NCBI GenBank assembly: GCA_027886175.1 | Contig: JAJNNQ010000130.1 | Location: 14,773,501-14,837,500 of the forward strand | Reading direction: 5' to 3' | Origin: Phylloscopus collybita | Taxonomy: Eukaryota > Chordata > Aves > Passeriformes > Phylloscopidae | Length of the DNA: 64,000 nt | Shown here: positions 51,244-64,000 of the stretch, piece by piece | Layout: each line of letters starts with the position of its first letter | How positions within the stretch are numbered: the stretch's first letter is position 1 | Translations under genes and position numbers: made by a program | The notes under the pieces: generated by a model | The model's input: the letters and a program-made list of their open reading frames with translations, nothing else | Told to the model about the DNA's origin: nothing | The model's database searches: none

Positions 51244-53379
51244 GCTTTCATAGTATTTTATCCATAATATGCTACTTAGCCATTAAAAAAAACCACAAAA
51301 ACAAACAAACAAACACAACAACACCAAAAGCTGTGCTGTCAGCTATTTTAGGTGGACAAATTTATTAAGATGATTTTGAGGTTGAAACTGTAATTTCCTG
51401 GGAACCCACAAGATGGTAGAATTCAGCTGAGGAAACCAGGCTGACTCTTTTGCTGGACCATTAGTGTATAGTTACTAACTAGTTAAAAATGCTAATTTTG
51501 CTATGTCCCAGAAACTCAAACAATTTCAACCCTTTTCTTTTTTTTCATAATCCGTTTAAACATTTGGAGAGCCTTTGTTTGCTGGCTAAGTCTTTGTTTT
51601 CTGTTTGAAGGAATGCACCTCATTACTCCTTCAAGCATCTGTATTCCATACTCTTGATGGAGTTTAGTAATGGGATGCAATTATTGACATTGAGACGCTG
51701 GGAAAATAAACTGTTTGTCTGGAATCCAGAAAATCTGAAACACATCATCATGCAACTGTACACAGTCACTGTGAAGCTGCCGGGCACTCACTCAGTCTTC
51801 ATTAAACAAAGCAACCCAAAATCTCTAAAACCTAAATCTCCTAAAGCCTCTAAATCAGAAATACCACCTATTATCCAGTAAAACAGCTCAGCAAATCTAC
51901 AGATCTGGAAGTTAAATCTGTTCATCGGAGCTCAACTGCTTTACTGGTAGTCACCCTGATGCTAAGTGGGGCTTTACTGACTCTCTTGTCATGATGCCAG
52001 TTGCTCAAGGAAGAGAAACAAAGAGCCTATAGCATCTCAGATGCAGTTTTTGAAGAAGAAAGGCTGTGAATGTCCAAATCACTTGGTGCTCAGAAGAATA
52101 AAACTTTGGTATGAACTTGGTTACCACGGCAGCTTACTTCAGCATGGATAGATTAGAAGATAAAGCAAGAAAAGCTAAGGAAAAGTGCATTTAGAAAGAA
52201 TCTAAGTAAGAGATAGTATCTGCATAATATCCAGAAATATGTACTCTCTATAGGGGAGAAAAAGCCCAACAATGTCCCTTTAAACAACGTTTAAAGTTTT
52301 TTTAAAAAATACTGGGGAAAATTATGAAGCATTCAAGGGTGAACAGCACACATGCTCTGTACTGAGTAGTGCAAGCTCTAAGTAGGCCTTACACTATGAA
52401 ACCTTAAAGTAAATTATTATATTTCATGCTTGATAAAATATAAAGATCTCAGTTTTAAATCAGTCTCAGAATAACTCAGAACAAGTTCATTATGTCTTTA
52501 CTTTTAGTAGCATATGATGATTTATTAGGAAGACTTTTGATACACCAAGGAAAAGCCTTGGAGCCTTTAGGCTGTGCAGAAGGTGAGATACATCATGTTT
52601 CATGTTAATTAAACATTTAGTCTTTCACTGATTAAAGAACTAAGGTAGAATTTTATTTTTTATAAAAATTGCTAGCAATGTTAAAATTCCAACACATTAT
52701 GAAGGGACCCTAAGGGTAAGTCACAGTCACTTTATATCACTACTTAATGTCATCCTGAAAAGTACTTTTATCACTCTAAGGTGAAATATAGCACAGTAAG
52801 TGCTGAATGGGAGTTGTCAGTGAAAGCTGGGACTCACATCAGGTGACAATAAATGAGGAATGATTACCTGTGGCTGGAAAAGCAGCTGTAATGCCTGGTG
52901 CAGGAGAGGCTAAGTCCTGAGCAAAGGAATTTGAAAGTACTGAAATGACAGGTTAACCCAGATCTGGGCCAAATAAGAACTTTCTCTTGAAATTTATTCA
53001 AAATGCTAATCATGGAGGTGGTTAGAGGGCTGGAGCAACCTGGGTCAAATACAGCAAGAGTCAAACCCTCCCCCGAACAGAGAGCAAAGTCCCCCCAAAG
53101 CTCTTTGATGTCCCAGGTTTCAGGTTGTTAGAAACTTTAATAATAAACTTCTTTGGTATGCATAATTTCACATAGGTAGTTATATGTGTGTGTGTCTGTC
53201 TGGGAATGAAACAGCAATAGGAACAGGGAAAAAGAAGGGAGAATGAGCCCAGCAGGTGTTTATTTTACACCTTTTCAGTATTTGAAATGGTCTTTGACAG
53301 GGAATCACTAAAATTTCTGCCATGATTTTCCTTAGGGAATGCCTCATTTACAGACTGCAGTGTATGCTCTGCATTATTT

Positions 53380-53442
53380 CAGAATAGAATCCTAGAATAT
53401 GCTCAGTTGGAAGGGTCCATCAGGATCATTTGGGCCCATAAA
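53380..53442 (-). mobile_element. CR1 LINE 3' tail fragment, antisense
   Basis: 'agaatcctagaatatgctca' followed by 'gttggaagggtccatcagga' is the reverse complement of the CR1 terminus ('..ttccaac..attctatgattct'). It is about 60 bases long and diverged. Confidence 0.8.
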
Positions 53443-54453
53443 TTCTCTCTTGAAATTTTTTGCTGTAGTACACTCTCTGTTATATTAGCAAGGGGGTGGT
53501 GGGGAGGGGGGTATTTATTTATTTTTATGCAAGCTTCATTTGAGGCTAAGCTACTTCACTTTCTTGAGGAGTCATTATCCATATGGAAAAGCCACTGTCT
53601 ATTCCATGTGACCCATTCCTCTGTTTTATAGCTGACTGCTTCCATTTAATTTTGAGGTAACAAGGTTTTACCACCCTCCCTCCCCACTTAAAATGTTTCT
53701 TCTGTCAGTGTTTCTGGTTTTGGGACCCTAATGAAAAGCTGAAAGCTGTTCACTAGTCACCGTTCCAGGGCATGGCAGGAAAGAGGTTTCCGCCCTGTCA
53801 TGAAAATAAACATAACCAATATAACTATACAAACTAACGTAACTAATTCCTTCACACATAATGTTCTGAATGCAGAGGACCCCAGAGCAGGGAGAGCACC
53901 TTCTTGGCCATGGGGAGGCGCTGCAGGTTTCTAAACCTGACTATTTCTGCTTTGGCAGGAGTGTTCTTCTACCTTGAGAGCATTTATTAGATGAATTCTC
54001 ATAATTACCTGTTCTATAAATCCTGTTATGAAGTTAATCCAGTGTGCAACCCTAACTAAACGACTATCTGCTCTTAAAATGCTTGTCTTTATGATCCAAG
54101 CCACATTTTGAAATAAATATTTAAAGACACACTAAATATTAGGAAGCTTCATATTTTCACTCTGAAATAAACATTTCCATCGCTCCAGTTTCAGTGTCTC
54201 TTGAAACCATCACGTTTATGTCACAGTCTTATTGTGAACCAGATTGGTTTGGAGGTGTATGTTTAAATAAGGATAATCATGCCTTCAGAAAGGCAGGTTT
54301 ATCTGTGTTTATAACCAAACCTTTCTTTCTCTCTGGACTTCTGTTCTACTGGGGGTCCCCCTGCCAGCTCAGCTCAAGTTTGCAGCCAATGAGGTTGGTA
54401 CCCCAAGTGACAGTGCAGGGGGACACATCCAAACACTGATTTATCTTCTACCT

Positions 54454-54488
54454 ACAATTTTCCTTTACAATTTTCCTTTACAATTTCC
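54454..54488. repeat. 13-bp tandem repeat, nearly three copies
   Basis: The unit acaattttccttt occurs twice exactly, and a third partial, diverged copy follows. A small local tandem duplication. Confidence 0.9.
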
Positions 54489-55477
54489 CTGACAGAGCAC
54501 TGACCTTAAAATAGGCAAATCCTGGAAAAGATGCAGAAGACCTGTGAAGGCAGGGAAGTTTTTGGTTAGGCACACTTCCTTGCCCTTGCCAAGGAGGAGA
54601 CCAGCACACTGCAGACCTGGTGGCCTTGCTTGCAACATGACCCAGGCCTTGACCAGGGAACAGTCCAACCTCTTCCCCCAGATTTCACTACCATGGAAAT
54701 CTGAGTGTTGGGGCGAGGGCTGGAAGTCTGCTGGGGCAGAGAACCAGGAGCAGAGCCATAGTAATGAGCTAATTCCCTGCCTTGCCCTGCAGTTTCTCAG
54801 CATTAAACTCCTCCTGCTTCAGGTCACGTTTCCTTAAAATTCACGAAAACTAACTTGACTTCTCCTAATATCTGTTGTTTTCCATGTTCCATCGGGAGTG
54901 TGCAGCAGTAATTGTGCTTGGTTGGTGTTAGAGGGAGCTGCTGTGTTTATGTTTAGGGTGTCTCAGGGTAAATGGGTTTGGCAAGTCACTGCTCGGGGCG
55001 CAGGAGGCGAACTGTTCTTGGGTGCAGTCTGTGCCCACGGAGTTTCTCAGGCTGTTGCAAACCTGGACTTGTATGTAGAGAGTTGTACTGGGTTTGTCAG
55101 TGTAGAAATGTTGTAAAATCATTTCCTAATATTGTGCCATTAATATGGGGCTTTTTGTTGTTTTTTTTAAGGTGTATGCCAAGGGGTTACTTGGCAGATC
55201 AGATTTTCTCTGTGGCAGGAAGTGTCACATGCCAACATCTCAAACTGATGATGCTACATATTTCCCACACCACACTTTTTCTTGGTGTTGCCTCTACTCA
55301 TCTCAGCAATACAAAGCACTGCCAAAATCCCTGCGTGGAAAGCACCCACCTGTTCTTTGGGACTTCCTCCTGCAGCACAAGGGAGGGCACAGGCAGGTAG
55401 AATGGATGCAGAGGAGAACCACAGCTGATCTATCTGTTTGCCTGGAAACCTGAAATTGTTGGTGGGCATTTCCCAGG

Positions 55478-55534
<57 letters not shown>
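55478..55534. repeat. Poly-A run of 57
   Basis: The longest homopolymer in the window, an uninterrupted A57. To its left is ordinary-looking unique sequence. It could be the tail of a retrocopy or a homopolymer expansion, and its exact length may be a sequencing estimate. Confidence 0.95.
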
Positions 55535-55538
<4 letters not shown>

Positions 55539-56787
55539 TTTAATGGATATATGGACCTGTCTCTTTCTGTGGAATTATGTGTGCACAAGGAAGCACATAC
55601 AGCAATTAGCACTAAGAGCTGTTAATACACAGCCCTGGGTCAGAATAATTTCAACAGAAAGATTTTTTTTTTTCAGCAGAAAGTCCTTATAAAAAGGTGT
55701 TTGCAATTGAGTCTTTTTAATTCTTTTTCCTTTTTCTGTCCTCTCTTACTGCTTACCTTGTTCATTGAGATTTCAAGCCACAAAGAGCAGGGACTGAACT
55801 CACTCCACATTTGAACCATCCATACCATAGTGGCATCCCTCCTTGTTGGAAGTCCTTCTCTTAAGTACAGTCCCAGATAAAAAAAAATATTTAATTAGTG
55901 AAAATACCTTGCAAAAATATTCTGCCTCACTTGCCCAACTCTAGCTAAGTAGTAAAAAAAAAAGAAAAATAAGAAACCAGAATGCTGTATAATGAGCTCT
56001 TGGGGTCATATCATTGTGAATCAAGTTTTATAAATCATTTCCTGTGAAATTTGAAGAATAAAACCCAAGGACTTATTCAGCTTCTTATTCTGTTGTCTTA
56101 GATCTGGCTTCCTACCAAAAGAGGTTTACAACAAAGACGTTAGTGCTGTATTTCAGATCCAAGTGCCAATATCAGTATTTTTCAGAAAATAAAACTTCAT
56201 TGTTAACCAAATTTATTTAAAAACAAATCAGCGGGACCTCTTTGTAATTATGTATGTGCCTAGCTATTTGCAAAATCTTTTCTTTATCTGTAATCCTTCA
56301 GAGGATGTAGTAGAAAAGGGCCAGTTCCTCTGAGTTTCCCCCCTGCTCAGAGTCTAAAAGGGTTTAATTGTCTGCACAGATGTTGGTCTCAGCAGGGTAC
56401 AGTAGCTCTCTGTTATTTTTTAAAAGGGGGAAGGAAAAAAGTTAAAAGATTTTGCGAAAACTAATACTCCAAGTATTTTCTTGTAGCATCTATGTATATC
56501 CCTTTTGGCTGTCTCTGAGCATATTGAAAAGATGGACTATATTTCCAAGCAGCTCTGGACACAAAGCCAGCTTTCTGTGTCCCCCATGTCCCCCCATCCT
56601 GCCTGCCCTGCCCAGCCTGGCCCCGGCAGCTGCCCCTGACCCCCAGCCGGTGTGCCCATGTCTGCCTTGTGCCTGGGGATGCTGAAAACAGCTCTGAGAT
56701 GCTTTGCCTTTGTGCAGGTGTAGTCTCCCTTCTCTAAGAGGGGGCTGCATTATGCGAATTTGCGTGATATTTGTATGTCTTTCCTAA

Positions 56788-56945
56788 GAGAGGCTGTGGC
56801 TGCCCCATCCCTGGAAGTGTCCAAGGCCAGGCTGGATGGGGCTCTGAGCAACCTGGTCTAGTGGAAGGTGTCCCTGCCCAAGGGGTTTGGAGCTAGAAGG
56901 TCTTTTAGATTCCTTCCAAACCGATCTGTTCTATGACTCTGATCA
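56788..56945 (+). mobile_element. CR1 LINE 3' end fragment
   Basis: The stretch reads 'gaggctgtggctgccccatc', 'aaggccaggctggatggggc', 'tgagcaacctggtctagtgg' and ends in 'gttctatgactctgat'. It is close to typical avian CR1 and one of the better-preserved copies in the window. Confidence 0.92.
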
Positions 56946-57733
56946 TTTTATAAAGTGCAAATTGTGCCGTAAGGAAGTATCTTATTTCTGTTACACATGT
57001 ATGAAATAACCTTCTGCAAAGTGAGAATGACCACCTCTCAAATGAGGAAGAATGAAAACTGCTAATGAAATGATTCTCTGAATTTGTCCTACCTAACACA
57101 TTTTTTAATTTAATTTTCAACATTTTATAAACGTAATTTTTCTTTCATGCTTTCTCTAATTTTATTAATTATTATTATTTCTAAATTATTTCATATTTCT
57201 AAATTTAATACGTATCATGACTGTAAGTCATCTGCTATTTTAATAGTATCAAAAATGAACAGTCTTGTTAGTTCTACCACAGTTATCTGAACCTCATTTA
57301 CCACAATCTCCTTGTTTTCCAAAATAATTGCATCCCCAGAAAGCTATTAATTGCCTTTAAAAGCACTACCATTAGCCAAGGCCTTAATTATGCAAACATA
57401 TTCAGTGTCCCCATGACGCTTGGATAATCAAGGTGGCACTGTCTAAACAGCAGCCCTGTGCTTAAGTCTTTCTGCCCTTGGCTGAATAATCTTCCCTGCA
57501 TGTGTTGTGCACCACAAAATAATGGGATGTCTTATGAAATAATAAAAAACCCCTAAATGATGACTCTGACTCCAGTTCACTCCCTGAGATAATATTCAAT
57601 GTTTTCCATCAGCAAAGGACATGATCCAAGCTATCGATTGATTATTAGTAGGCTTTTTAACAGCAGAATTTTGAAAGATGAAAGCTCTCTTTGCCTAGTC
57701 TGTTTTCTTTCAAATGCCTGTTTATAGATCAAT

Positions 57734-57737
<4 letters not shown>

Positions 57738-57767
<30 letters not shown>
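57738..57767. repeat. Poly-A run of 30
   Basis: An uninterrupted A30 followed by GGAAAAGG. No element body is recognised. Confidence 0.95.
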
Positions 57768-57769
<2 letters not shown>

Positions 57770-58699
57770 AAAAGGTCCTCCAGTTATACGGATCAATATC
57801 CAACAAATCATTGACAGAAGGGAATCCCCATAAGGCACAATTAAATTCTGCAGCAGGCAAATTCCATGCACACCAGTTTCTGACCACTGTCAAATGGGAT
57901 ATTCTGGAGCATATGCTGACTAAATGTAGAAAAATAATAATTCCTAACTGTTTACTAGAACAATAGCTACAATCCTTGATTAGTATCCTCCCATTATCTT
58001 TGGATTATAGCAATTTGCTTTAGAGCAAACTGACTCCTCTTTCACCATCTTAGACCACATGCATTGCTATATCCCCAAATAAATTTGTGGCATAAACATG
58101 ACGTGCTGCAAATGGAGCTGGTATTTTACTCTGGGATGGTTGATGCAGGTGGATTTGTGTCCATGAGGTGGACAAGGCAGCCCCTGCACTGAAGCAGGTG
58201 CCCATATTTTCAGGAATGCTGCTGAGTCTTACCCTGCCCTGCTCTCACGGGAGGTACCCCATGCTGCCTGGCTGGCCCTGCATCCCTTTGTTCCTGAACA
58301 AAGGAGCCTCAAGGTAAAAACAGCACATATCCTTGCTCTGTTATCAGCATTGATTACACAATCATTTCATGCTACTGACCAAATGCTCTTTAAATTGCTT
58401 TCACTGAGGTGCCTCCTGTTTATTGTCCACCTGCGCCATTCACTCATTTCCTACGGCATTTGAAAGGGCTGTGCTCAGTACCCTCAACACATCTTGATTT
58501 CTTTCAGTTTCCAGCCTGGTGTATTTCCTTAGAGCCTTGCTGATTCCACCTGATAAGCCTGCTCTTCAAAAAAACAGACATCAATGATACTACGTGCCCT
58601 GTGGACTGTGTATTGGATCTGTGGAGCAGCACCCTGCTCATGTGCCCCATCCTTCCTGCTTCGCTTCAGTGCCAGCAGTGCAGCCACATTGCATTCTTT

Positions 58700-58721
58700 T
58701 CATTCATTCATTCGTTCATTC
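58700..58721. repeat. (CATT)n short microsatellite
   Basis: About five CATT units, one of them changed to CGTT. Confidence 0.85.
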
Positions 58722-60215
58722 TTTTTAGAGAGCTGTCTTCTCTCTCTTTCTGCTAACTAGACATCAGTGCATTGCTTTCCCACTCAAGGTTAACTCCACT
58801 GAGCCAAATTTCATCTTGGATTCTGTTACTCTTTGGAATTCTGCACCACAGAAATGAAACACCCTGTTATATTCACTGCTACCTCAACATTACCCAGTAT
58901 TTTAGAGCAGAGCTTTGTCATCATTCCTCCTAGAGCCTAAAATGATGTCTGAAAGCTTGGTGTATGTCCACTTCAGACAACACTTTACTCATCATAGCCT
59001 GAATGGCATCTCTCTATCCTTGTTCAGTGGATATCTGGCAAAACTGAATTTCTATCCTCTTAAGAACATAATCTTTTACCTTCCTATTACAAAATGTGTG
59101 ATTCAGGTGATGAGAGAAAGATCTCAACATTGTTTTTAGTGACAATGTTTTCTCCCTCCTTGGGCAAACCTGATTTTCCTAATTAACAAGATGTTGTCAA
59201 AGCTGCATGGAAACACACGAGAACCTGTGAAAAATTTTATAGAACTGGCTGTTACACACTTAGGAATATCAAGTGCTTTTCAAGATAATAGCATTTGGTA
59301 CCAGAACCTGGAATACAAATTATACTTGGTAATAGAGGAGGTAAGGATAAAATAAAATCAATGTCTGTACTGTGAACAAAGAGGAATTGGAACATTCCAT
59401 TTTTTTTTTTAATTTAGTTGAATACCAGAGATTATTTGAGCATGAATTTCATTGGCATATTTGCTATCATTTTTTAGATGGAGAAAATCTTATCTTATGC
59501 AAATTCATCTGTTTCCAAGAATTTCCGTGTATTCAGCTATTGTAAATTAGAAAAAAAAAATAGATGAGATTAATCAAGCCAGGAGCTTACCATAAAATGC
59601 TGTATATATTCATATGTGAAATATACATGTAAGAGTTTCAAAATACTGAAAGATGCCTAAGGGAAAAAAATGTTCATCTCACTTCTACTGGATCAAAGTC
59701 AATCTTGTATTGATTTGAATTAGTGGAAAAATTCCCAGGATTTCATCTTGCAAGTGTGTCCAGTAGGTTCTTGTAATGACCAAAATATATTTGTAAGCCA
59801 ATAAACCAGCTAGTAATAAATTTCCATGCTAATTAATCAGCAAGAAGGATGCTTTACCCTATTTCATGCAAACACTGGACAAAATTTGCAGTATTTTAGC
59901 TCATATGCCACAGATAGAAATGAGATGTAGCCTGGAGTGTGTCTTGCTCCACCTCCTCAGCAGGAGCACTGAAGGACAGAACTATATTTGGATGGCATCA
60001 AGCACTTGTAATCAGAGTTGCCCTGATCCTTTGAGCTATCTGTATCATCTGAAACCTTCAGTGATGTTCATTCTGTGATGATTTTCACACTGTCCATGAT
60101 GATTTAGTGAAAGACAATGATAAAATTAAGCCACTTTTATCAGTCTTGCAGAGACTGATGCATTAAATTTATTTATGGCCAGCGAAGACAAGCAAAAGCC
60201 TGTCACTACAGACCA

Positions 60216-60472
60216 CAGAATCATAGCACAATTAAGGATGGGAAAGACCTCTAAGATCTTTGAGTTCAACCATTAGCCCAACACCACCATGTACACCACT
60301 AAATCATGTCCCTAAGTGCCACATCCACACTCCTTTTGAACAATTCCAGGGATGGTGCTTTCACCACCTCCTCAGACAGCCTGTTCCAATGCCTGACCAC
60401 CCTTTCAGGGAAGAAATTGCTCCTGTTATCTAATCTAAACCTCCCCTGGCACAACTGGAGGCCATTTGGGAA
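60216..60472 (-). mobile_element. CR1 LINE 3' end fragment, antisense
   Basis: It begins 'cagaatcatagcacaattaa', continues through 'cagcctgttccaatgcctga' and 'gaagaaattgctcctgttat', and ends near 'caactggaggccatttggg'. This is the reverse complement of the final 250 bases or so of an avian CR1. Confidence 0.92.
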
Positions 60473-61470
60473 ACCCTGAGCCTGACAAAAGCCTCTGGTC
60501 AGTCTTCAGGGTGCACTCTCTGTGCCCATAGCAGCAATGGCAAAGGCATATTTTTGGATTCAGGCAGGAATTGGAGGTGGAGATGAAAGGAATTGGTTGC
60601 TGTCACAGCAGTTTCAGCTGGGTAATGTCTCTCCTACAGCCAGAGACTGCAGTAGCATGTGTTTACCCAGAGAACTCTTCAATAATGTATGGTTGGCTGA
60701 GGAGCACATCATAATTCTGTCAGGATGGAGAGAGCAGCAGAGAGGGGATGCTTTAACATCCAAATTGGCTCAGGAATGTCTGCTGCAAGGGCTTCCCAGT
60801 GTGGCATTACTGTCACAGCAATCCTTCCATTTTGTACCCATTAATACTCCCCAAAAAGGAATAAAAGATGATAAAAGCTGAATTTTCATAAAAAAGGAGC
60901 ACAATTCATCTGCAGCAGTTCATAAAACACCATAATAATAGAATGAAGCTGCGAGAATGAAAAAAAAAAATCAGCTTTTTCCAGACATAGCTGCAGCTAT
61001 CCCTGGCTGCAGTTTGGCCACTCTGGCTGGCTTGGTAAGGCAGGGACACATCATGTGCTCTGTCACTGCAGAGGAAAATGTCCACCCTGGCCAGCACAGG
61101 CAGTGCCACTCGCCGACCAGGAACTGAAAAGTTCCATCTCAGGTACAAACTTCTTCTTTAAATAATGTCTTCTGTGTCTCAGGGATCGGATTAAAAGGAA
61201 AGGATGCGATTAAAGGATTTCCTCTGTGTTTTCTCTTTTTGCTGTTTCTCAATGCAGAAACTGCCATTGAAAAAATTACTCAGGGACAGAGAAGAAAGAA
61301 ATGTCTAAATGTTATACAATATATGTTCTCCTTGACTTATTTTTTTGGTCATAAAACCATAGCAACACATAACTCATTTCTATCACTCTGTTTGTCAAGT
61401 GTCAAGCATACTGGAACTACTGAGATGCAACTTGTGGCTAGCAAGGAATTCTTTCCAAGATGTATATTAT

Positions 61471-61490
61471 TAATTTATTTATTTATTTAT
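61471..61490. repeat. (TTTA)n short microsatellite
   Basis: About five TTTA units. Confidence 0.85.
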
Positions 61491-62382
61491 GACAAGGAAA
61501 CATATGCATGCCTGCAAATTTTATAATTATAAAACTGAAAATTATGTTGGTTCCACAGAGACAATGAGCTGTCTTCATTCTGCAATTTGAAACTTGACGA
61601 AGCTTCCTGTGACTCCTTTTACTTCTGTCTTCTCGTTTTTGGCCATAATGTGTGTCCATGGGTGTATGTTGCAGAGAGGGAGGGATTCAGAGAGAGGACT
61701 CTTGATGGCAGGGGAGAAAAAGCAGTGGGAAAAGGAGTTAGAAAAAATATGGATAAAAAATATCAGGATACTAGGCAAGTGCAGGATATGGCCCAAAAAA
61801 CATGGGTATGGTCTCCCCTGTAGCACTTAAGAATTATTGATAAAACTGAAGGATATCAGATATTTCGGCTTGGCTTGCAGGTCTTTTAGACTCTGCTTTT
61901 AAGATTCAAAATAAAGAGCTCTAGGGTAGAGACTGACTATCTTTGTGTCTGTATCTTGGAGGCACTTGTCTGTACAATGCTTCTAATTCAGTTGTAGGTT
62001 GTTTTTTTGGTTTTTTCTGTAATGGTTTTATTTTGTGCTTGTAAATTTTAAAGAACTTGAGAGGTATACGATGGTTAGGAGATTTCAAAAGAATGTTTGC
62101 ATGTAAACCTAAATATAAATATTTTAAAGTGAAAGTGCACTACTGTATTCTGCATTACAGGCATTGCTGAAAAATATTCTTACAGCTCTGTTCCCATGAG
62201 TGCTGATATTTGCCAAGATAACCTGATCACACATCTACCAGAGGAGAGGAGATACCTCAAACGGAATCTCTGGCACTCATTTTAACACCTTCAGAAACAT
62301 AACCCTGTTCTACCCACAGACACAGGGAGATTTGCCGAATCTCTTGACTCCTTGTGAAGTACAAGGATAACAGATTCCTGAT

Positions 62383-62432
62383 TTGTTGTTTTTTGGGTTT
62401 TGTTGGTTTTTTTTGGTTTTTTTTTTTCCCCC
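62383..62432. repeat. T/G-rich simple repeat
   Basis: An irregular TTTTTTGG tract of about 50 bases ending in T/C, similar in character to the tract at 13.62 kb. Confidence 0.85.
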
Positions 62433-63044
62433 TTAGATTGTAACAGTGAGTTACAATACATTACAGTAAATACATTTTTGTTTGTAGATGCCAATAACTT
62501 CTAAACAATGCCACCATTGTGAAGGCCTGCCCTCCACACTGCAGTGCCTGGAGTGGCTTTCCTTTCGAGGAAACCGCTCCCAATTATCTGTCCCCCTAAT
62601 GAGCATTCCTTATTTCTGAGAAGCTGTAACCTAGAGGCTGAGGTTGTATTGTTATGACAGCACAACTGTGTATTGATGTCAAGCTTGTAGGTCCCTTATC
62701 AGTTGTCCGCCCCAGCGCATTCAGTCTAGGACAAACATCATTGAGGCGACTCCATTTACAAGAAGTCCCTGTAGTGCTCAGAAATCCCAGATGCTATCAG
62801 GGAGTATCGATGGCCAGGGGTATAGAGTGACAAAGTGAAACCTCAGAGCCCCATGTGCCTCTGTGGGGCCGAGGCCTGAACTCCCTCCGCGCGCAGCAGG
62901 GCCTGCTGGCCATGGCTGCAAGTGCTGTGCCGAGGCCTTTACCTGTCCTGAAACTTCCCCGTCATTCCTGAACTAAATTAACCCTTCTCTTGAAAGATGA
63001 GCTTCCAGCTCTAAACTGTGCTTGGCTACCGTGGCACAGATGGG

Positions 63045-63098
63045 TTCCTTGGGGTCTTTAAGGCCCCTTCCAAGCCCAAAACATCCTGTGATGCTGTG
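63045..63098 (+). mobile_element. CR1 LINE 3' tail fragment
   Basis: 'ggtctttaaggccccttcca' followed by 'agcccaaaacatcctgtgat' matches the CR1 terminal consensus. Only about 50 bases are left. Confidence 0.75.
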
Positions 63099-64000
63099 GC
63101 CAAGGCCCTTTCAGCCAGGCATCATTGGTAACCATGCTGTATCCAGCACACAGATACAACTCTGCAAGTAAGACTGTGTTGAATACCATGCTGAAAGTAC
63201 ATTTTTGCATTTCCCCAGAATATTTTCTCATCTGTGAGGAAAAACAGGTTAAAGCTCCCAGGCATTTTGTGAAATAATGTTGCAAAATTTTATTTGTTTG
63301 GTCTCCTTTTTTTTTTTTTTTAGTGTTTTGACTTAAAGGAGTTTATAGTATAAATCCCTTTAAATATAGCATAAAAGTACATTTCAAAATGAAAAGTGAC
63401 TTTGAAAGAGAATTTCTGAATCATCTGAAGCCATCTGAAAAAATGACTTGTGACATCTTGAAAAGAAGGTATTTCTACTTTTTTATTCTAAATATAGGAC
63501 TGTTGTAGCTAATAGTTTCAGGTAGGAGAAAACCTTGACTCTGAATGACATCAAGGTATCCTCTGTTCCTGACAGAGGACTAAAATATTTATTCCTCACT
63601 GCCTTTAGCTGCATGAATTTACATACATCATATGCTGTACTACACTGGGTTTATAAGGCTGATAAAAATGATGTATGAGGATTGCATTACATTTTGAAAA
63701 GGCTGCATTTGGAGGGGGGGGGAAAAGCACACAGAAGGAGAAGGAGACAAAAAGGAAGTCATTATCTGTGAATACAGGCCCAGATTTGGCAAACAAAGCT
63801 CAGCCCAGAAAAAACATGTACTGCTGCCTATACAGAAGCATGTGGCTTAATGGGGCTCATGTGGGCATTAGGCTGGCTTGGCAAGGAACGCCGCCAGAAG
63901 ATTGAAACTGGAGCAAAACAGGAGGCAGATATAAATCAACTTCAAAAGTGGAGTTGAAAGAAATACTAAAGAAAGAAGTGTTTGTTATATACAGAATTTA

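Larger units (their letters stand above)
46800..53379. other. Sequence upstream of FAT4, proximal 6.6 kb; no gene seen
   Basis: The base composition drops to AT-rich just beyond the CpG island. A more GC-balanced patch at about 47.1-47.65 kb might be an accessory promoter or enhancer. The stretch contains a perfect hairpin at 48565-48605, a CR1 tail at 49718-49767 and a strongly AT-rich block at 50.92-51.03 kb. No coding exon or RNA gene is recognised. Confidence 0.6.
53443..64000. other. Sequence upstream of FAT4, distal 10.5 kb; no gene seen
   Basis: Non-coding, AT-rich sequence with three CR1 fragments (56.8, 60.2 and 63.05 kb), a 13-bp tandem repeat at 54.45 kb, two long poly-A runs (55.48 and 57.74 kb) and simple repeats. 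Interval 57330-57560 has the look of conserved non-coding DNA (TTAATTATGC words, low repeat content), but I cannot test this. In human, FAT4 lies in a gene-poor neighbourhood, which fits the absence of genes here. Confidence 0.55.

Noticed and set aside
52990..53050. Phrase 'gagggctggagcaacctggg' resembling CR1
   Set aside because: Only about 15 bases match and the flanks do not continue the CR1 sequence.
1..64000. A previously undescribed multi-gene system, CRISPR array, phage or defence island
   Set aside because: The window is vertebrate chromosomal DNA dominated by one gene's first exon, intron and upstream desert. No repeats with regular spacers, no gene clusters and no viral open frames were found.

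Overview
The window looks like a piece of a bird (or very bird-like sauropsid) nuclear chromosome. It has one vertebrate gene exon, long AT-rich non-coding flanks, several fragments of CR1 LINEs with the typical avian 3' tail (wording like 'ccattctgtgatt'), and no sign of bacterial or organelle gene organisation. The species cannot be named from the sequence.

The only supported protein-coding gene is FAT4, the giant atypical cadherin of the Fat/Dachsous planar cell polarity and Hippo pathway. It lies on the minus strand. Its large first coding exon runs from an ATG at 45840 down to a splice donor at 40546/40545. This exon encodes exactly 1765 codons: a signal peptide, 15 complete cadherin repeats and most of the sixteenth. 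It sits under a strong CpG island (about 44.4-46.8 kb) holding the presumed TATA-less promoter and 5' UTR.

Layout: 1-40545 is interpreted as the start of FAT4 intron 1. I found no second cadherin exon in it, so the rest of the gene lies beyond the left edge. 40546-45840 is the coding exon. 45841 to about 46230 is the presumed 5' UTR, and about 46230-46790 is promoter and island. From about 46800 to 64000 is gene-free upstream sequence with CR1 fragments, long poly-A tracts, microsatellites and one perfect 18-bp hairpin.

I see no RNA genes, CRISPR arrays, complete transposons or undescribed multi-gene system. The points worth a second look are low-complexity insertions in four FAT4 cadherin repeats within the GC-rich half of the exon, upstream open reading frames in the presumed 5' UTR, the hairpin at 48.6 kb, and unusually long pure A/T runs that CR1 activity does not explain.
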